From the NCBI RefSeq assembly GCF_000376985.1, contig NZ_AQYA01000032.1:1-64000 (forward strand): a DNA stretch of 64,000 nt, read 5' to 3'. The first letter of the stretch is position 1; each line of letters opens with the position of its first letter. Both the position numbers and the translations under genes were made by a program. Below are positions 50,007 to 58,851 of the stretch, one piece after another. The notes beneath the pieces were generated by a model. The model had not been told where the DNA came from and did no database searches. It was given only the letters and a program-made list of their open reading frames with translations. Origin of the DNA: Streptococcus henryi DSM 19005 (GTDB lineage: Bacteria; Bacillota; Bacilli; Lactobacillales; Streptococcaceae).

Positions 50007-50041
50007 GGTCTGGGACAAATTAGTTCCAGACTTATATTTTT
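50007..50041 (+). terminator. Terminator after the ABC-F gene
   Basis: GTCTGG and CCAGAC pair across a 12-nt loop, followed by TTATATTTTT, 8 bp after the stop. Confidence 0.7.
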
Positions 50042-50071
50042 AGATACACCTAATAGTCAGCGAGGAGAAAT

Positions 50072-52663
50072 ATGCCAGCTCAATTGACGAAAAAAAGATT
50101 GAAAATCGTATGTAACCTACTAAGTTTTTTGATACCAGTAGTTATTCTTTTTTTAGTTTTTTTGTCACATAATATTTTTTGGAGAAGTGATAGAACAGTG
50201 TTAGCTAGTGACGGCTTTCACCAGTATGTTATTTTTGCTCAGACTTTACGAAATATATTGCATGGATCAGATAGCATCTTTTACACTTTTACTAGCGGCT
50301 TAGGATTAAATTTTTATGCTCTTATCAGTTATTATCTAGGTAGTTTCTTGTCGCCGCTTGTTTACTTTTTCAATCTTACAAGTATGCCCGATGCACTTTA
50401 TCTTTTCACCTTAATTAAAATTGGCTTGTTTGGTTTGTCAACGCATTTTAGTTTAGGAAAGCTTTATCCTAAGGTTAATCGGCTCCTTGTTTTAGTCTTG
50501 TCAACCTCCTATGCCCTGATGAGTTTTTCAATCAGCCAAATTGAAATCAATATGTGGCTAGATGTTTTTATTTTGATTCCTTTAATTATTTTAGGGTTAA
50601 ACTGTCTGATGCTAGACCGTCGAGGGGTCTTGTACTATGTTACTTTGACTGTCCTTTTTATCCAAAACTATTATTTTGGTTTTATGACTGCTATTTTCCT
50701 CAGTCTCTATTTTTTAGTTAAGTTGACACAAGATTTACAGTGGAAAGTTGTTAAACGGAAGTTTTTTGATTTTACTATTGTATCAATATTAGCCACATTA
50801 TCTAGTAGCATCATGCTACTTCCGACCTATTTAGACCTTTCAACACATGGTGAAAAATTTACCAGCTTTACAAAAATAGTTTCAGAAAACACTTGGTATT
50901 TAGATATTTTTGCTAAGAATATTGTAGGCTCATATGATACAACTAAATTCGGCTCTATACCAATGATTTATGTTGGCTTACTACCATTAATCCTAGCTTT
51001 ACTTTATTTCACTATAGCTTCAATTGATTGGAAAATAAGATTAGCTCATGCTTTGTTGTTGTTTTTTATTATAGCAAGTTTCTATTTACAACCACTGGAT
51101 TTACTATGGCAAGGTATGCATGCCCCAAACATGTTTTTGCATCGCTATGCCTGGGTCTTTTCAACTGTTATTATCTTATTGGCTGGCGAGACATTGTCAC
51201 ACATAAAGCAAATAAAACTTACTACAGCGGGCTTTGTCCTTACCTTCATCGGAGTAGGTTTTGTCTTAACTTTCTTATTTAAAGAAAAATATGACTTTTT
51301 GAGTGATGCACAGTTTGTTTTGACCTTTATTTTTCTGCTTGCCTATGCTATTTTGCTAGTCAGTCAGAAGCAAGGCTATCTTCCATCAAAGTTAGTTCTG
51401 ATATTTACACTAGTTTTTAGCTTATCAGAAATTTCATTGAATACCTATTATCAGATAAGTTCATTAAATGGAGAATGGTTCTTTCCTACTCGAGAGGGTT
51501 ATGAGAAAGACTTAGTTGATATTGACAAGCTTGTCAATTATACAAAGACACAAAATAGCTTTTTCTATCGTACAGAGCGATTATTAGCGCAAACTGGTAA
51601 TGATAGTATGAAATACAATTATAATGGGATTTCTCAGTTCTCTTCTATTAGAAATACTAGTTCAAGTAGTGTTTTGGATCGTTTAGGATTTAAATCAACA
51701 GGAACGAATCTCAACCTTCGTTATCAGAATAATACTATTTTAATGGACAGTCTCTTTGCCATTAAATATAACATTGCTGATGGTCCGGTAAATAAGTATG
51801 GTTTCTCATTAGTCGAGACTTCAGGAGAAACACAGTTATATGAAAATCAATTTGCAGCACAGCTTGCTCTATTAACAAAAGGTGTTTACAAAGATGTTGA
51901 CTTTACTGTAAACACACTTGACAATCAAACGAAGCTTATTAACCAGATTACTGGACTTTCAGAACACTATTTTAATCGATTAGCTTCAAAATTAATTTCT
52001 GGTGGAAATCAGTTTGGTAATCGTGTTACAGTCGATAGTAACGATCTATCTGAAACAAGTGTCAGTTATCAAGTTGAACTTCTACATGATGGCCAGGTTT
52101 ATGTCAGTGTACCAAATATTAATTTTACAAACGACAAAATTAAAGAAGTAGAGATTAGTGTAAATGGACATGCTGCTCGCTATACAACGGATAACGCCTA
52201 TAGTTTTTTTAATCTAGGATATTTTACAGTAGGTGAAAAGCTTAATGTGGTACTTACATTTCCTGATAATTCTCAGGTCAGTTTTGATTCACCAAATTTC
52301 TATGAACTAAATGCTGAAAGTTATCAGAAAGCAATGAAGGAGATTGCTAAAAGAGATGTTAAAGTGACAACAAATAAGAATACTGTTTTGATAGATTATC
52401 AAACTGATGATGACAGTTCTCTCTTTTTAACCTTGCCATATGATGAAGGCTGGTCTGCTTCGGGCAATGGCAAAGCTCTTAAGATTTCAAAGGCCCAGTC
52501 GGGATTTATGAAAGTAGATGTTAAGGCTGGCTCAGGTCAAGTTATATTAACCTATCTTCCTGTAGGCTTGACATTGGGAATGAAGCTATCAATAATCGGT
52601 GTAGTACTCTTTATCGGTTATGCTTTAAGAATAAGCTATCTTAGAAAGAAATCAAAACTGTAG
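50072..52663 (+). CDS. YfhO-family multispanning membrane protein
   Basis: The 863-aa protein has about 12 membrane segments in residues 15-450 and again one at the C-terminus (about 838-855), with an extracellular region of about 380 residues between. It matches the YfhO family, GT-C-like proteins linked to lipoteichoic acid glycosylation in Bacillus and Listeria. No CsbB-like glycosyltransferase lies next to it, so the substrate is open. Confidence 0.8.
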   Translation: MPAQLTKKRLKIVCNLLSFLIPVVILFLVFLSHNIFWRSDRTVLASDGFHQYVIFAQTLRNILHGSDSIFYTFTSGLGLNFYALISYYLGSFLSPLVYFFNLTSMPDALYLFTLIKIGLFGLSTHFSLGKLYPKVNRLLVLVLSTSYALMSFSISQIEINMWLDVFILIPLIILGLNCLMLDRRGVLYYVTLTVLFIQNYYFGFMTAIFLSLYFLVKLTQDLQWKVVKRKFFDFTIVSILATLSSSIMLLPTYLDLSTHGEKFTSFTKIVSENTWYLDIFAKNIVGSYDTTKFGSIPMIYVGLLPLILALLYFTIASIDWKIRLAHALLLFFIIASFYLQPLDLLWQGMHAPNMFLHRYAWVFSTVIILLAGETLSHIKQIKLTTAGFVLTFIGVGFVLTFLFKEKYDFLSDAQFVLTFIFLLAYAILLVSQKQGYLPSKLVLIFTLVFSLSEISLNTYYQISSLNGEWFFPTREGYEKDLVDIDKLVNYTKTQNSFFYRTERLLAQTGNDSMKYNYNGISQFSSIRNTSSSSVLDRLGFKSTGTNLNLRYQNNTILMDSLFAIKYNIADGPVNKYGFSLVETSGETQLYENQFAAQLALLTKGVYKDVDFTVNTLDNQTKLINQITGLSEHYFNRLASKLISGGNQFGNRVTVDSNDLSETSVSYQVELLHDGQVYVSVPNINFTNDKIKEVEISVNGHAARYTTDNAYSFFNLGYFTVGEKLNVVLTFPDNSQVSFDSPNFYELNAESYQKAMKEIAKRDVKVTTNKNTVLIDYQTDDDSSLFLTLPYDEGWSASGNGKALKISKAQSGFMKVDVKAGSGQVILTYLPVGLTLGMKLSIIGVVLFIGYALRISYLRKKSKL

Positions 52664-52713
52664 GCATTTGATTAGCTTTACTATATCATTACTTTCGTCT
52701 TGCCATACTCTCG

Positions 52714-52767
52714 GTTGAGAGAAAGAAGTTTCTTCAATACCAAGATCCAAGAGTCTATCCTCAGACT
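52714..52767 (+). repeat. Dispersed repeat, copy 2
   Basis: A 54-bp core, 51 positions identical to the reverse complement of 21827-21880. In this copy the end forms an additional perfect stem CCAAGAGTCT/AGACTCTTGG (52747-52772). Confidence 0.85.
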
Positions 52768-52818
52768 CTTGGAGACCCCCATCTATTCCTAGTCTAAAAG
52801 ATAATATAAAATAGGATC

Positions 52819-52850
52819 AGCCCCCATTTCTTTTGAAACAGGGGCTTTTT
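52819..52850 (+). terminator. Terminator after the YfhO-type gene
   Basis: AGCCCC and GGGGCT with an inner TTTC/GAAA pairing, followed by TTTT. Confidence 0.8.
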
Positions 52851-52855
52851 GGGTA

Positions 52856-52884
52856 TTAAAAAATCCCAAGAAAAACTTAGGATG
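52856..52884 (-). terminator. Terminator of the tRNA-Glu/tRNA-Asn transcript
   Basis: ATCCTAAG and CTTGGGAT (one G-U pair) around TTTTT, followed by TTTTTAA on the minus strand. Confidence 0.75.
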
Positions 52885-52895
52885 GTGTCTTATCA

Positions 52896-52969
52896 CTCCG
52901 GCAGCAGGACTCGAACCTGCGACATCATGATTAACAGTCATGCGCTACTACCAACTGAGCTATGCCGGA
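52896..52969 (-). tRNA. tRNA-Asn (anticodon GUU)
   Basis: A 74-nt cloverleaf: acceptor TCCGGCA/TGCCGGA, anticodon loop CTGTTAA (GTT), T-arm GGTTCGAGTCC, discriminator G, CCA not encoded. It lies 30 bp after tRNA-Glu on the same transcript. Confidence 0.95.
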
Positions 52970-52999
52970 AAAGAAAAAAACTGCCTTGCAGTTTATAGA

Positions 53000-53071
53000 T
53001 AGTCCGTACGGGATTCGAACCCGTGTTACCGCCGTGAAAAGGCGGTGTCTTAACCCCTTGACCAACGGACC
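53000..53071 (-). tRNA. tRNA-Glu (anticodon UUC)
   Basis: A 72-nt cloverleaf: acceptor GGTCCGT/ACGGACT with one G-U pair, anticodon loop TTTTCAC (TTC), T-arm GGTTCGAATCC, discriminator A, CCA not encoded. It is the first tRNA after the promoter at 53109-53136. Confidence 0.95.
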
Positions 53072-53108
53072 TGAAGTTTTAGGAGTAGTCCTCCTTAACA
53101 CTCTTATT

Positions 53109-53136
53109 ATTATACCAGATATCTCCCTTTTGTCTA
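53109..53136 (-). promoter_or_regulatory. Promoter of the tRNA-Glu/tRNA-Asn operon
   Basis: TAGACA (53131-53136) and TATAAT (53109-53114) with a 16-bp spacer and a TGG extension before the -10. Confidence 0.8.
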
Positions 53137-53255
53137 TAGTTTTTTTGAAATTTTTATAAAAATCTATAGAATTTCAGCATCAAATTCTGGTTATAGTCAT
53201 AATTAGTATTGTGGGATAATGATGTGCTCCGTATGAATGAATTGGATATTATGTC

Positions 53256-53284
53256 TTTACAAAGTTAAAAAACTATGCTATACT
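53256..53284 (+). promoter_or_regulatory. rpsD promoter
   Basis: TTTACA (53256-53261) and TATACT (53279-53284) with a 17-bp spacer. Transcription would begin near 53291, giving a leader of about 175 nt. Confidence 0.8.
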
Positions 53285-53290
53285 ATCCTT

Positions 53291-53445
53291 TGTGTGAAAT
53301 AACAGCAGAGAAACATGAAGCTCGTCAACAGATGTCTTGGTATAAGTAACCTTGGCTGTTTAGGCGAAGGGCACCTGCACGAATCAGGGTTTCTTAAAAC
53401 GTTATTTCCTCAATAAGAGAGATAGCTCTGCTATTTCCAAAAAAT
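53291..53445 (+). ncRNA. Ribosomal-protein leader of rpsD (Lacto-rpsD-like)
   Basis: A long structured leader lies between the rpsD promoter and its AGAGGAGG ribosome-binding site. GAAATAAC near the start can pair with GTTATTTC (53399-53408), enclosing inner stems. Lactobacillales rpsD genes carry the Lacto-rpsD leader motif, presumed to bind protein S4 for autoregulation. The assignment rests on position and this long-range pairing; I did not run a covariance model. Confidence 0.65.
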
Positions 53446-53465
53446 ATTAGAGGAGGACATTATAC

Positions 53466-54077
53466 ATGTCACGTTATACAGGTCCATCATGGAAACAATC
53501 ACGTCGCCTTGGTTTGTCACTTACAGGCTCAGGTAAAGAATTGGCACGTCGTAACTACGTACCAGGTCAACACGGTCCAAACAACCGCTCAAAACTTTCT
53601 GAGTACGGTTTGCAATTGGCTGAGAAACAAAAACTTCGTTTCTCATACGGTTTGGGTGAAAAACAATTCCGTAACTTGTTCGTACAAGCTACTAAAATCA
53701 AAGGTGGAACTCTTGGTTTCAACTTCATGGTTCTTCTTGAACGTCGTCTTGACAACGTTGTTTACCGTCTTGGTTTGGCAACTACTCGTCGTCAAGCTCG
53801 TCAATTCGTAAACCACGGTCACATCCTTGTTGACGGAAAACGCGTTGATATCCCATCATACCGCGTAACTCCAGGTCAAGTGATCTCAGTTCGTGAAAAA
53901 TCACTTAAAGTTCCAGCTATCCTTGAAGCTGTTGAAGCAACAATCGGACGTCCAGCTTTCGTATCATTTGATGCTGAAAAACTTGAAGGTTCATTGACTC
54001 GTCTTCCAGAACGTGATGAAATCAACCCAGAAATCAACGAAGCTCTTGTCGTTGAATTCTACAACAAAATGCTTTAA
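53466..54077 (+). CDS. rpsD: 30S ribosomal protein S4
   Basis: The 203-aa primary 16S rRNA-binding protein nucleates assembly of the small subunit body. An S4 domain covers about residues 92-155 ([28 protein letters not shown]). Codon use is strongly biased to preferred codons, unlike many neighbours, as expected of a highly expressed gene. It is monocistronic with a leader and terminator. Confidence 0.98.
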   Translation: MSRYTGPSWKQSRRLGLSLTGSGKELARRNYVPGQHGPNNRSKLSEYGLQLAEKQKLRFSYGLGEKQFRNLFVQATKIKGGTLGFNFMVLLERRLDNVVYRLGLATTRRQARQFVNHGHILVDGKRVDIPSYRVTPGQVISVREKSLKVPAILEAVEATIGRPAFVSFDAEKLEGSLTRLPERDEINPEINEALVVEFYNKML

Positions 54078-54098
54078 TTTTAAGATTAACATTTTACA

Positions 54099-54124
54099 AA
54101 GCCAGCTTCTCAGCTGGTTTTTTT
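54099..54124 (+). terminator. rpsD terminator
   Basis: CCAGCT (54102-54107) and AGCTGG (54112-54117) with a TCTC loop, followed by seven T. Confidence 0.9.
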
Positions 54125-54190
54125 GCTCAAAAACTTGAATAGTTAGATATAAGAGGCCAGGGAAAAATACAAATCTAAATGTTTTTGAAA

Positions 54191-54295
54191 ACTGAGTACT
54201 CCAAAAAGGCATAGAATTGACGTTTTTTGATAACGTCATTCTATGCCTTTTACTTTATTCTAGAGTTTTTGACCGATTTCTTTGGAGTACTCAGC
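54191..54295. mobile_element. MITE-like palindromic element between rpsD and the KTSC gene
   Basis: A 105-bp sequence with 14-bp perfect inverted repeats (CTGAGTACTCCAAA at 54192-54205, complement at 54281-54294) flanked by the direct repeat TTTGAAA (54184-54190 and 54296-54302). Inside is a long hairpin (GGCATAGAAT...GACGTT with its complement, one bulged base). It could double as a terminator between the convergent genes. Confidence 0.7.
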
Positions 54296-54349
54296 TTTGA
54301 AAGTCAGTTATAAAAATTTCACATAAATTTTTATATGGAGGCTATGGGG

Positions 54350-54553
54350 TTAATCACTGGTTTTTGTGAAACGATGTGATTTTCCGATGAGTCGGATTTT
54401 CTTATCAATAGAGCCTATAGAGGCTCTTATAAATTCATCTTCACTTACATCATGGTATTGGTGAATTAAACCTGATATGTATTCGACTTCTAAAGTTCCG
54501 TCTTCCCAGCCTATTGATTTGACCATTCGAGCAGATACTTGCTTTCGTTGCAT
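54350..54553 (-). CDS. KTSC domain protein
   Basis: A 67-aa protein matching the KTSC pattern: VKSIGWEDGTLEVEYISGLIHQYHDV followed by A.GSIDKKIR. KTSC domains occur alone or at the end of some lysyl-tRNA synthetases; their function is unsettled. No linked partner is obvious. Confidence 0.8.
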   Translation of the reverse strand: MQRKQVSARMVKSIGWEDGTLEVEYISGLIHQYHDVSEDEFIRASIGSIDKKIRLIGKSHRFTKTSD

Positions 54554-54776
54554 GGCTTACCTCTTTTGTTTCTTTATGCCTGATTGAGTTACTTTTGTGA
54601 TTTGTGATGTGATAACTTTTTCGCATTCGTTTGTGGACTTACAATATATATCCTATCATTACAGAAAATTGAATGTGTAAACAAAAAAGTTGACAATGTT
54701 GTAAACGTGAAACAGGAGTTACTAGCTTAAAATTTTTGAAAACTTAATAAGATTGGCTAGAGTTAGATTGAAATTG

Positions 54777-55313
54777 TTACTCGGGTAAGAGTCTAAGGAT
54801 GAATTCAGTCATTTGTTGAGGAGATTCCTTTTTTCCCTTAGCAATCCAGGCTTGGCAGAGACCGAAAAAAGCATAGGAAAGATAGATGCTACTATATTCC
54901 TTTTCAGTTTGACTAAGGTTTTCTCGACCAAATTTATCTTGTAAATCTGTGTTGATTAAAATACGAACCTTATTAATAATGAAGTTCTGGATTTCTTTTG
55001 TACCATTAGCTGATATGAGAGATGAAAGTAGTTGCTCACGCTTCAAGAATTCAAAGATTTCTAAAAAAGCATCTGCTTTATTGTTTTCATGCTTATCAAA
55101 AATATATTCGAGCTGATTGAACAAAGCTTGTTGATAGGAATCAATCATTTCATATTTATCTTTGAAATGCGTATAAAAACTTGACCGACTTATGCCAGCA
55201 GTCTTAGCTAATTGGATTGTAGTAATATCATCAAAACTCTCTTTAGAAAGTAAGCTGACCATGGCATTTTGAATCGCTTTTCTGGTTTTGCTTCGACGAT
55301 TATCAGTAGTCAT
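54777..55313 (-). CDS. TetR family transcriptional regulator
   Basis: The 178-aa product has an N-terminal helix-turn-helix (about 10-55, TTIQLAKTAGISRSSFYTHFKDKYEM) and a helical ligand domain. It is divergent from the YhgE-like gene. Two matching 19-bp palindromes in between (55336-55354 and 55415-55433) are the likely operators, for both autoregulation and control of the membrane protein. Confidence 0.92.
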   Translation of the reverse strand: MTTDNRRSKTRKAIQNAMVSLLSKESFDDITTIQLAKTAGISRSSFYTHFKDKYEMIDSYQQALFNQLEYIFDKHENNKADAFLEIFEFLKREQLLSSLISANGTKEIQNFIINKVRILINTDLQDKFGRENLSQTEKEYSSIYLSYAFFGLCQAWIAKGKKESPQQMTEFILRLLPE

Positions 55314-55335
55314 TTAGGAGCTCCTTTTGTACAAA

Positions 55336-55354
55336 TTTGGACAGAGTGTCTAAA
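55336..55354. promoter_or_regulatory. TetR operator candidate 1
   Basis: TTTGGACA-GAG-TGTCTAAA: 8-bp half-sites with one mismatch and a 3-bp spacer, 23 bp from the tetR start. Confidence 0.7.
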
Positions 55355-55370
55355 AACTCTTTATTTTTTC

Positions 55371-55398
55371 TTGCAATAAAATTTTATCCTTGTATAAT
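55371..55398 (+). promoter_or_regulatory. Promoter of the YhgE-like gene
   Basis: TTGCAA (55371-55376) and TATAAT (55393-55398) with a 16-bp spacer, lying between the two operator candidates. Confidence 0.75.
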
Positions 55399-55414
55399 GT
55401 ATTCTATCATAATT

Positions 55415-55433
55415 TTTGAACATTGTGTCCAAA
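55415..55433. promoter_or_regulatory. TetR operator candidate 2
   Basis: TTTGAACA-TTG-TGTCCAAA: same half-sites and spacer length as operator 1. It sits downstream of the -10, so bound repressor would block elongation. Confidence 0.7.
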
Positions 55434-55444
55434 TAGGAGAAAAT

Positions 55445-57904
55445 ATGTTAGATGAATTAAAAGCACTTATTAAAAGTCCAAAGTTACTAATCACAATGAT
55501 AGGGGTTTCATTGATCCCTGCCCTTTACAATTTGTCTTTTCTAGGGTCTATGTGGGATCCCTATGGTAATATTGATAACTTGCCCGTAGCTGTTGTCAAT
55601 GAAGACAAATCTGCTAGTCTCAACGATAAGGAACTTTCAATCGGAGACGATATGATAGACACTATGTCTAAAAACAAAGCCTTAGACTATCATTTTGTGT
55701 CTGAGAAAAAAGCTCAGCAGGGTTTGGAAGATGGTGACTACTATATGGTTATTACTTTGCCAGAAGATTTATCTGAGAAGGCGACAAGCTTGTTGACAGA
55801 TAACCCTAAGAAATTGACAATCAATTACCAAACCAGTGCAGGTCGAAGTGTTGTGGCTTCGAAAATGTCTGATACTGCCATGTCAAAACTTAAGGAGACC
55901 GTTTCTGAAAACATTACACAAACCTATACTAAAGCCGTATTTAAGAGTATGTCATCTTTACAAGATGGTTTACAGCAAGCGACGGATGGGGGTAATCAAT
56001 TACTTGACGGCAGTCAGACCTTGGAATCTGGCAGTCAAACCATTACTGATAATTTAGGGACGCTTTCTTCTGGTAGCCAAAGTCTTGCTGATGGGTCAGC
56101 TAAATTATCAACAGGTCTTGGAACCTATACGGACGGTGTCAGTCAGTTAGCAACTGGTTTAGATACCTTTTCTAATGGCTTGACAACCTATACAAATGGT
56201 GTTACTAGTTTATCAAATGGTGCTAATCAGCTTAATAGTAAGTCAGAAGAATTGGTATCAGGGATTGCTCAGCTTAAAGAAAGTAGCAGTCAGGTACAGA
56301 AACTTGTTGATGGTGCCAATGGCTTGTCATCAGGTTTGGCAAGCCTGTCAGCAGCGACAGCTTTGTCAAAGGAAGAGTCTACCAATATAAAAGATCTAAT
56401 TTCTGGTCTACCTCAGCTTAATAATGCCATTCAAGAACTTAACAGGTCAGTGTCAAATTTATCAATGCCAAGTATTGATGCAAGTTCTATTGCCACTCCT
56501 TTGACCAATATTGCTGGTCAAGCGCAAGCTATTTTAGCTTCTAGTCAGACAGATAAAGCCAATGAATTGGCAGCTATCCAAGCAACTAGTGCTTACCAAA
56601 GTTTAGACTCTACTCAACAAGCTGAAATTACTTCTGCAGTGTCTAGTGTAGGAAATTCTGTCAGTGAAAATGCTCAAACGATTCTTGCTAATGTTGCGAC
56701 CATGCAGACAGCCCTTCAAAGTTTACAATCAACTGCGTCTGGTGACCAATTAGTTCAATTGCAAACTGCCGTGAACCAAATTGCAGGTCAGTCTAATGTC
56801 GCTTTGCTAGGTTCAGCGACAGCCTTGACAGATCTCTCAAGTGGTCTTAGTCAAGTAAACAGCGCAGTATCAAGTCAATTAGCCCCAGGCAGTTCACAAT
56901 TGGCTGCGGGAGTGTCTAGCTTGAATGATAAATTGACTAGTGGCTCAGAGCAATTGTTGTCTGGTGTCACTGCCTATACTGGTGCTGTTGCACAACTTGC
57001 AAATGGAGCCAATACATTAGCTAACAATAACAGTCAGTTAACTGATGGTGTTTCAAAATTACAAACTGGAGCTACAAAACTCAATACAAATTCAGGTCAA
57101 TTGCTTGATGGTGCTAGTCAACTTGATACAGGTGCTAAGAAAATAGCCTCAGGTTCAAGTCAATTAGCCGATGGCAGTTCAAGTTTGACAGATGGATTGA
57201 CAACCTTGTCAAAAGGAATTTCCACTTTAACCTCATCCCTTTCTAAAGCTAATGATCAATTATCTCTTGTTTCAGTATCAGATATTAATGCTAAAGCTGT
57301 TGCAAGTCCTGTCAAAACAAGTCAGAAAGACAAGGACAGTGTCAAAACAAATGGTATCGGTATGGCACCTTATATGATTGCAGTATCTCTTATGGTCATT
57401 GCCTTGTCAACAAACGTCATCTTTGCTAACTCCTTGTCTGGAAAAGCTGTCACAAATCGTTGGGAATGGGCAAAACAAAAACTCTTTATTAATGGTCTCA
57501 TTTCAACAGTCAGCTCTCTTGTTCTCTATATTGCCATTCAATTTTTAGGTTTCGAGGCAAACTTTAAACTATTAACACTAGCTTTAATCATCCTTGGTGG
57601 ATGGACTCTGATGGCCTTAGTTACTGCCTTAGTTGGTTGGGATGATCGCTACGGTTCCTTCCTTTCACTTTTGATGCTCTTACTACAAGTTGGATCTGCA
57701 GGAGGTTCATACCCTATTGAGCTCAGTCCTAAATTCTTCCAAGTGGTACACCCTTGGATGCCAATGTCCTATATTGTATCTGGCCTCCGTCAATCCATTT
57801 CTATGACAGGAGCAGCTGGAAAACAAATTGGAGTTCTAATAAGTTTCCTCCTAGCCTTTATGACAATGGCAGTGCTTATTTACCGACCAAAGACAGATCA
57901 TTAA
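55445..57904 (+). CDS. YhgE/Pip-family membrane protein
   Basis: About 819 aa: an N-terminal membrane segment (about 16-37), an outer domain, a very long stretch of short repeats of the L.dGs..L..G type (about 185-625), then about five membrane segments of the ABC-2 permease type (about 640-815). Relatives include the lactococcal phage infection protein and ESX-linked EsaA. The ATG at 55445 has AGGAG 5 bp upstream; the 55337 ATG precedes the promoter. Confidence 0.88.
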   Translation: MLDELKALIKSPKLLITMIGVSLIPALYNLSFLGSMWDPYGNIDNLPVAVVNEDKSASLNDKELSIGDDMIDTMSKNKALDYHFVSEKKAQQGLEDGDYYMVITLPEDLSEKATSLLTDNPKKLTINYQTSAGRSVVASKMSDTAMSKLKETVSENITQTYTKAVFKSMSSLQDGLQQATDGGNQLLDGSQTLESGSQTITDNLGTLSSGSQSLADGSAKLSTGLGTYTDGVSQLATGLDTFSNGLTTYTNGVTSLSNGANQLNSKSEELVSGIAQLKESSSQVQKLVDGANGLSSGLASLSAATALSKEESTNIKDLISGLPQLNNAIQELNRSVSNLSMPSIDASSIATPLTNIAGQAQAILASSQTDKANELAAIQATSAYQSLDSTQQAEITSAVSSVGNSVSENAQTILANVATMQTALQSLQSTASGDQLVQLQTAVNQIAGQSNVALLGSATALTDLSSGLSQVNSAVSSQLAPGSSQLAAGVSSLNDKLTSGSEQLLSGVTAYTGAVAQLANGANTLANNNSQLTDGVSKLQTGATKLNTNSGQLLDGASQLDTGAKKIASGSSQLADGSSSLTDGLTTLSKGISTLTSSLSKANDQLSLVSVSDINAKAVASPVKTSQKDKDSVKTNGIGMAPYMIAVSLMVIALSTNVIFANSLSGKAVTNRWEWAKQKLFINGLISTVSSLVLYIAIQFLGFEANFKLLTLALIILGGWTLMALVTALVGWDDRYGSFLSLLMLLLQVGSAGGSYPIELSPKFFQVVHPWMPMSYIVSGLRQSISMTGAAGKQIGVLISFLLAFMTMAVLIYRPKTDH

Positions 57905-57933
57905 GTTTTGTATTATTTTCTTGAGCATATGAT

Positions 57934-57962
57934 TTGAAAAATAGCAGAGCTTTTTGTATACT
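57934..57962 (+). promoter_or_regulatory. Promoter of the MarR/DUF1304 operon
   Basis: TTGAAA (57934-57939) and TATACT (57957-57962) with a 17-bp spacer. The spacer contains the recurring word ATAGCAGAGCT. Confidence 0.75.
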
Positions 57963-57993
57963 TGATAAGTCAATAATTGATTTATCAAGTATA
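57957..57993. promoter_or_regulatory. 37-bp near-perfect palindrome, MarR operator candidate
   Basis: TATACTTGATAAgTCAAT, a central A, and the complementary half with a single mismatch. It begins at the -10 box and ends at the ribosome-binding site, so a bound dimer or dimer pair would shut the promoter. Confidence 0.75.
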
Positions 57994-58003
57994 GGAGGTG
58001 TCT

Positions 58004-58429
58004 GTGACCGAATTGAGTTCTTTGCTTTATAAGCTTAAAACGACTGATCAGAAAGTGACTCAACTTTTTGAGAACAAACTGTCTATTAGTTTGACTCGTT
58101 ATGAGATTCTGCAACGTCTATTAGAATTAGCACCATGCAGTCAAGTTGCTTTACAGGAAAGTTTACAGATTGATCAGGCGGCTATTACGCGTCATCTAAA
58201 GATTTTGGAAGAAGAAGGCTATATCAGCCGACACCGTAATCCCCAAAATCAGCGCCAACTTATTGTCAATCTAAGAGGGAAAGCCTTACACGATTTGCAA
58301 GACCAACCGTCTGAGCAGCACTTGTCAGTTAAGCAGCAGATGCAGGATATCTTTACAGCTGAAGAGAGCGAAACACTTTCAAACTTACTTGATAAATTAA
58401 TCAATGGATTAGAAAATATAACTTTTTAA
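58004..58429 (+). CDS. MarR family transcriptional regulator
   Basis: A 141-aa winged-helix regulator (SQVALQESLQIDQAAITRHLKILEEEGYI, wing HRNPQNQRQ). The start codon is GTG at 58004, 5 bp after AGGAGG. It is followed at 9 bp by a DUF1304 gene, which it probably controls together with itself. Confidence 0.9.
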   Translation: MTELSSLLYKLKTTDQKVTQLFENKLSISLTRYEILQRLLELAPCSQVALQESLQIDQAAITRHLKILEEEGYISRHRNPQNQRQLIVNLRGKALHDLQDQPSEQHLSVKQQMQDIFTAEESETLSNLLDKLINGLENITF

Positions 58430-58438
58430 GGAGATTTT

Positions 58439-58792
58439 ATGTCAATCATCACACTAATTTTGGCAACTTTGGTTGCTTTGGAACACTTCTACATCATGTA
58501 CTTGGAAACTTTTGCAACACAATCAGATTCAACTAGCCGTGTCTTCAACATGACTAAAGACGAATTGCAACGTGAATCAGTCAGCAAACTTTTCAAAAAC
58601 CAAGGTATCTACAACGGTTTAATTGCTGTCTTCATGCTTTACGGTGTCTTTACAGCTAATGCAACAGTTGTAACCATCTTCCTTCTTAACGTTGTTTTAG
58701 CAGCAGCTTACGGAGCACTTACAGCAAATAAAAAAATCATCTTGACACAAGGTGGATTGGCTATTTTAGCTCTTATCACACTCTTGTTCTAA
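58439..58792 (+). CDS. DUF1304 family membrane protein
   Basis: A 117-aa protein with four hydrophobic segments and the family motif EHFYIMYLETFAT near the start and NQGIYNG in the middle. The function is unknown. Association with MarR-type regulators suggests an induced stress or detoxification role, which is inference. Confidence 0.85.
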   Translation: MSIITLILATLVALEHFYIMYLETFATQSDSTSRVFNMTKDELQRESVSKLFKNQGIYNGLIAVFMLYGVFTANATVVTIFLLNVVLAAAYGALTANKKIILTQGGLAILALITLLF

Positions 58793-58803
58793 TTACTATA
58801 TTT

Positions 58804-58843
58804 AAAAAGCCTAGAGGATGATTTAAATCCTCTAGGCTTTTTT
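58804..58843. terminator. Bidirectional terminator between DUF1304 and DUF4097 genes
   Basis: AAAGCCTAGAGGAT pairs with ATCCTCTAGGCTTT, with A- and T-runs at the two ends. Confidence 0.9.
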
Positions 58844-58851
58844 GGCCAACT

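Noticed and set aside
54697..54712. ACGTGAAACA as a further parS site
   Set aside because: Only one half matches; the other half has four mismatches in eight positions.
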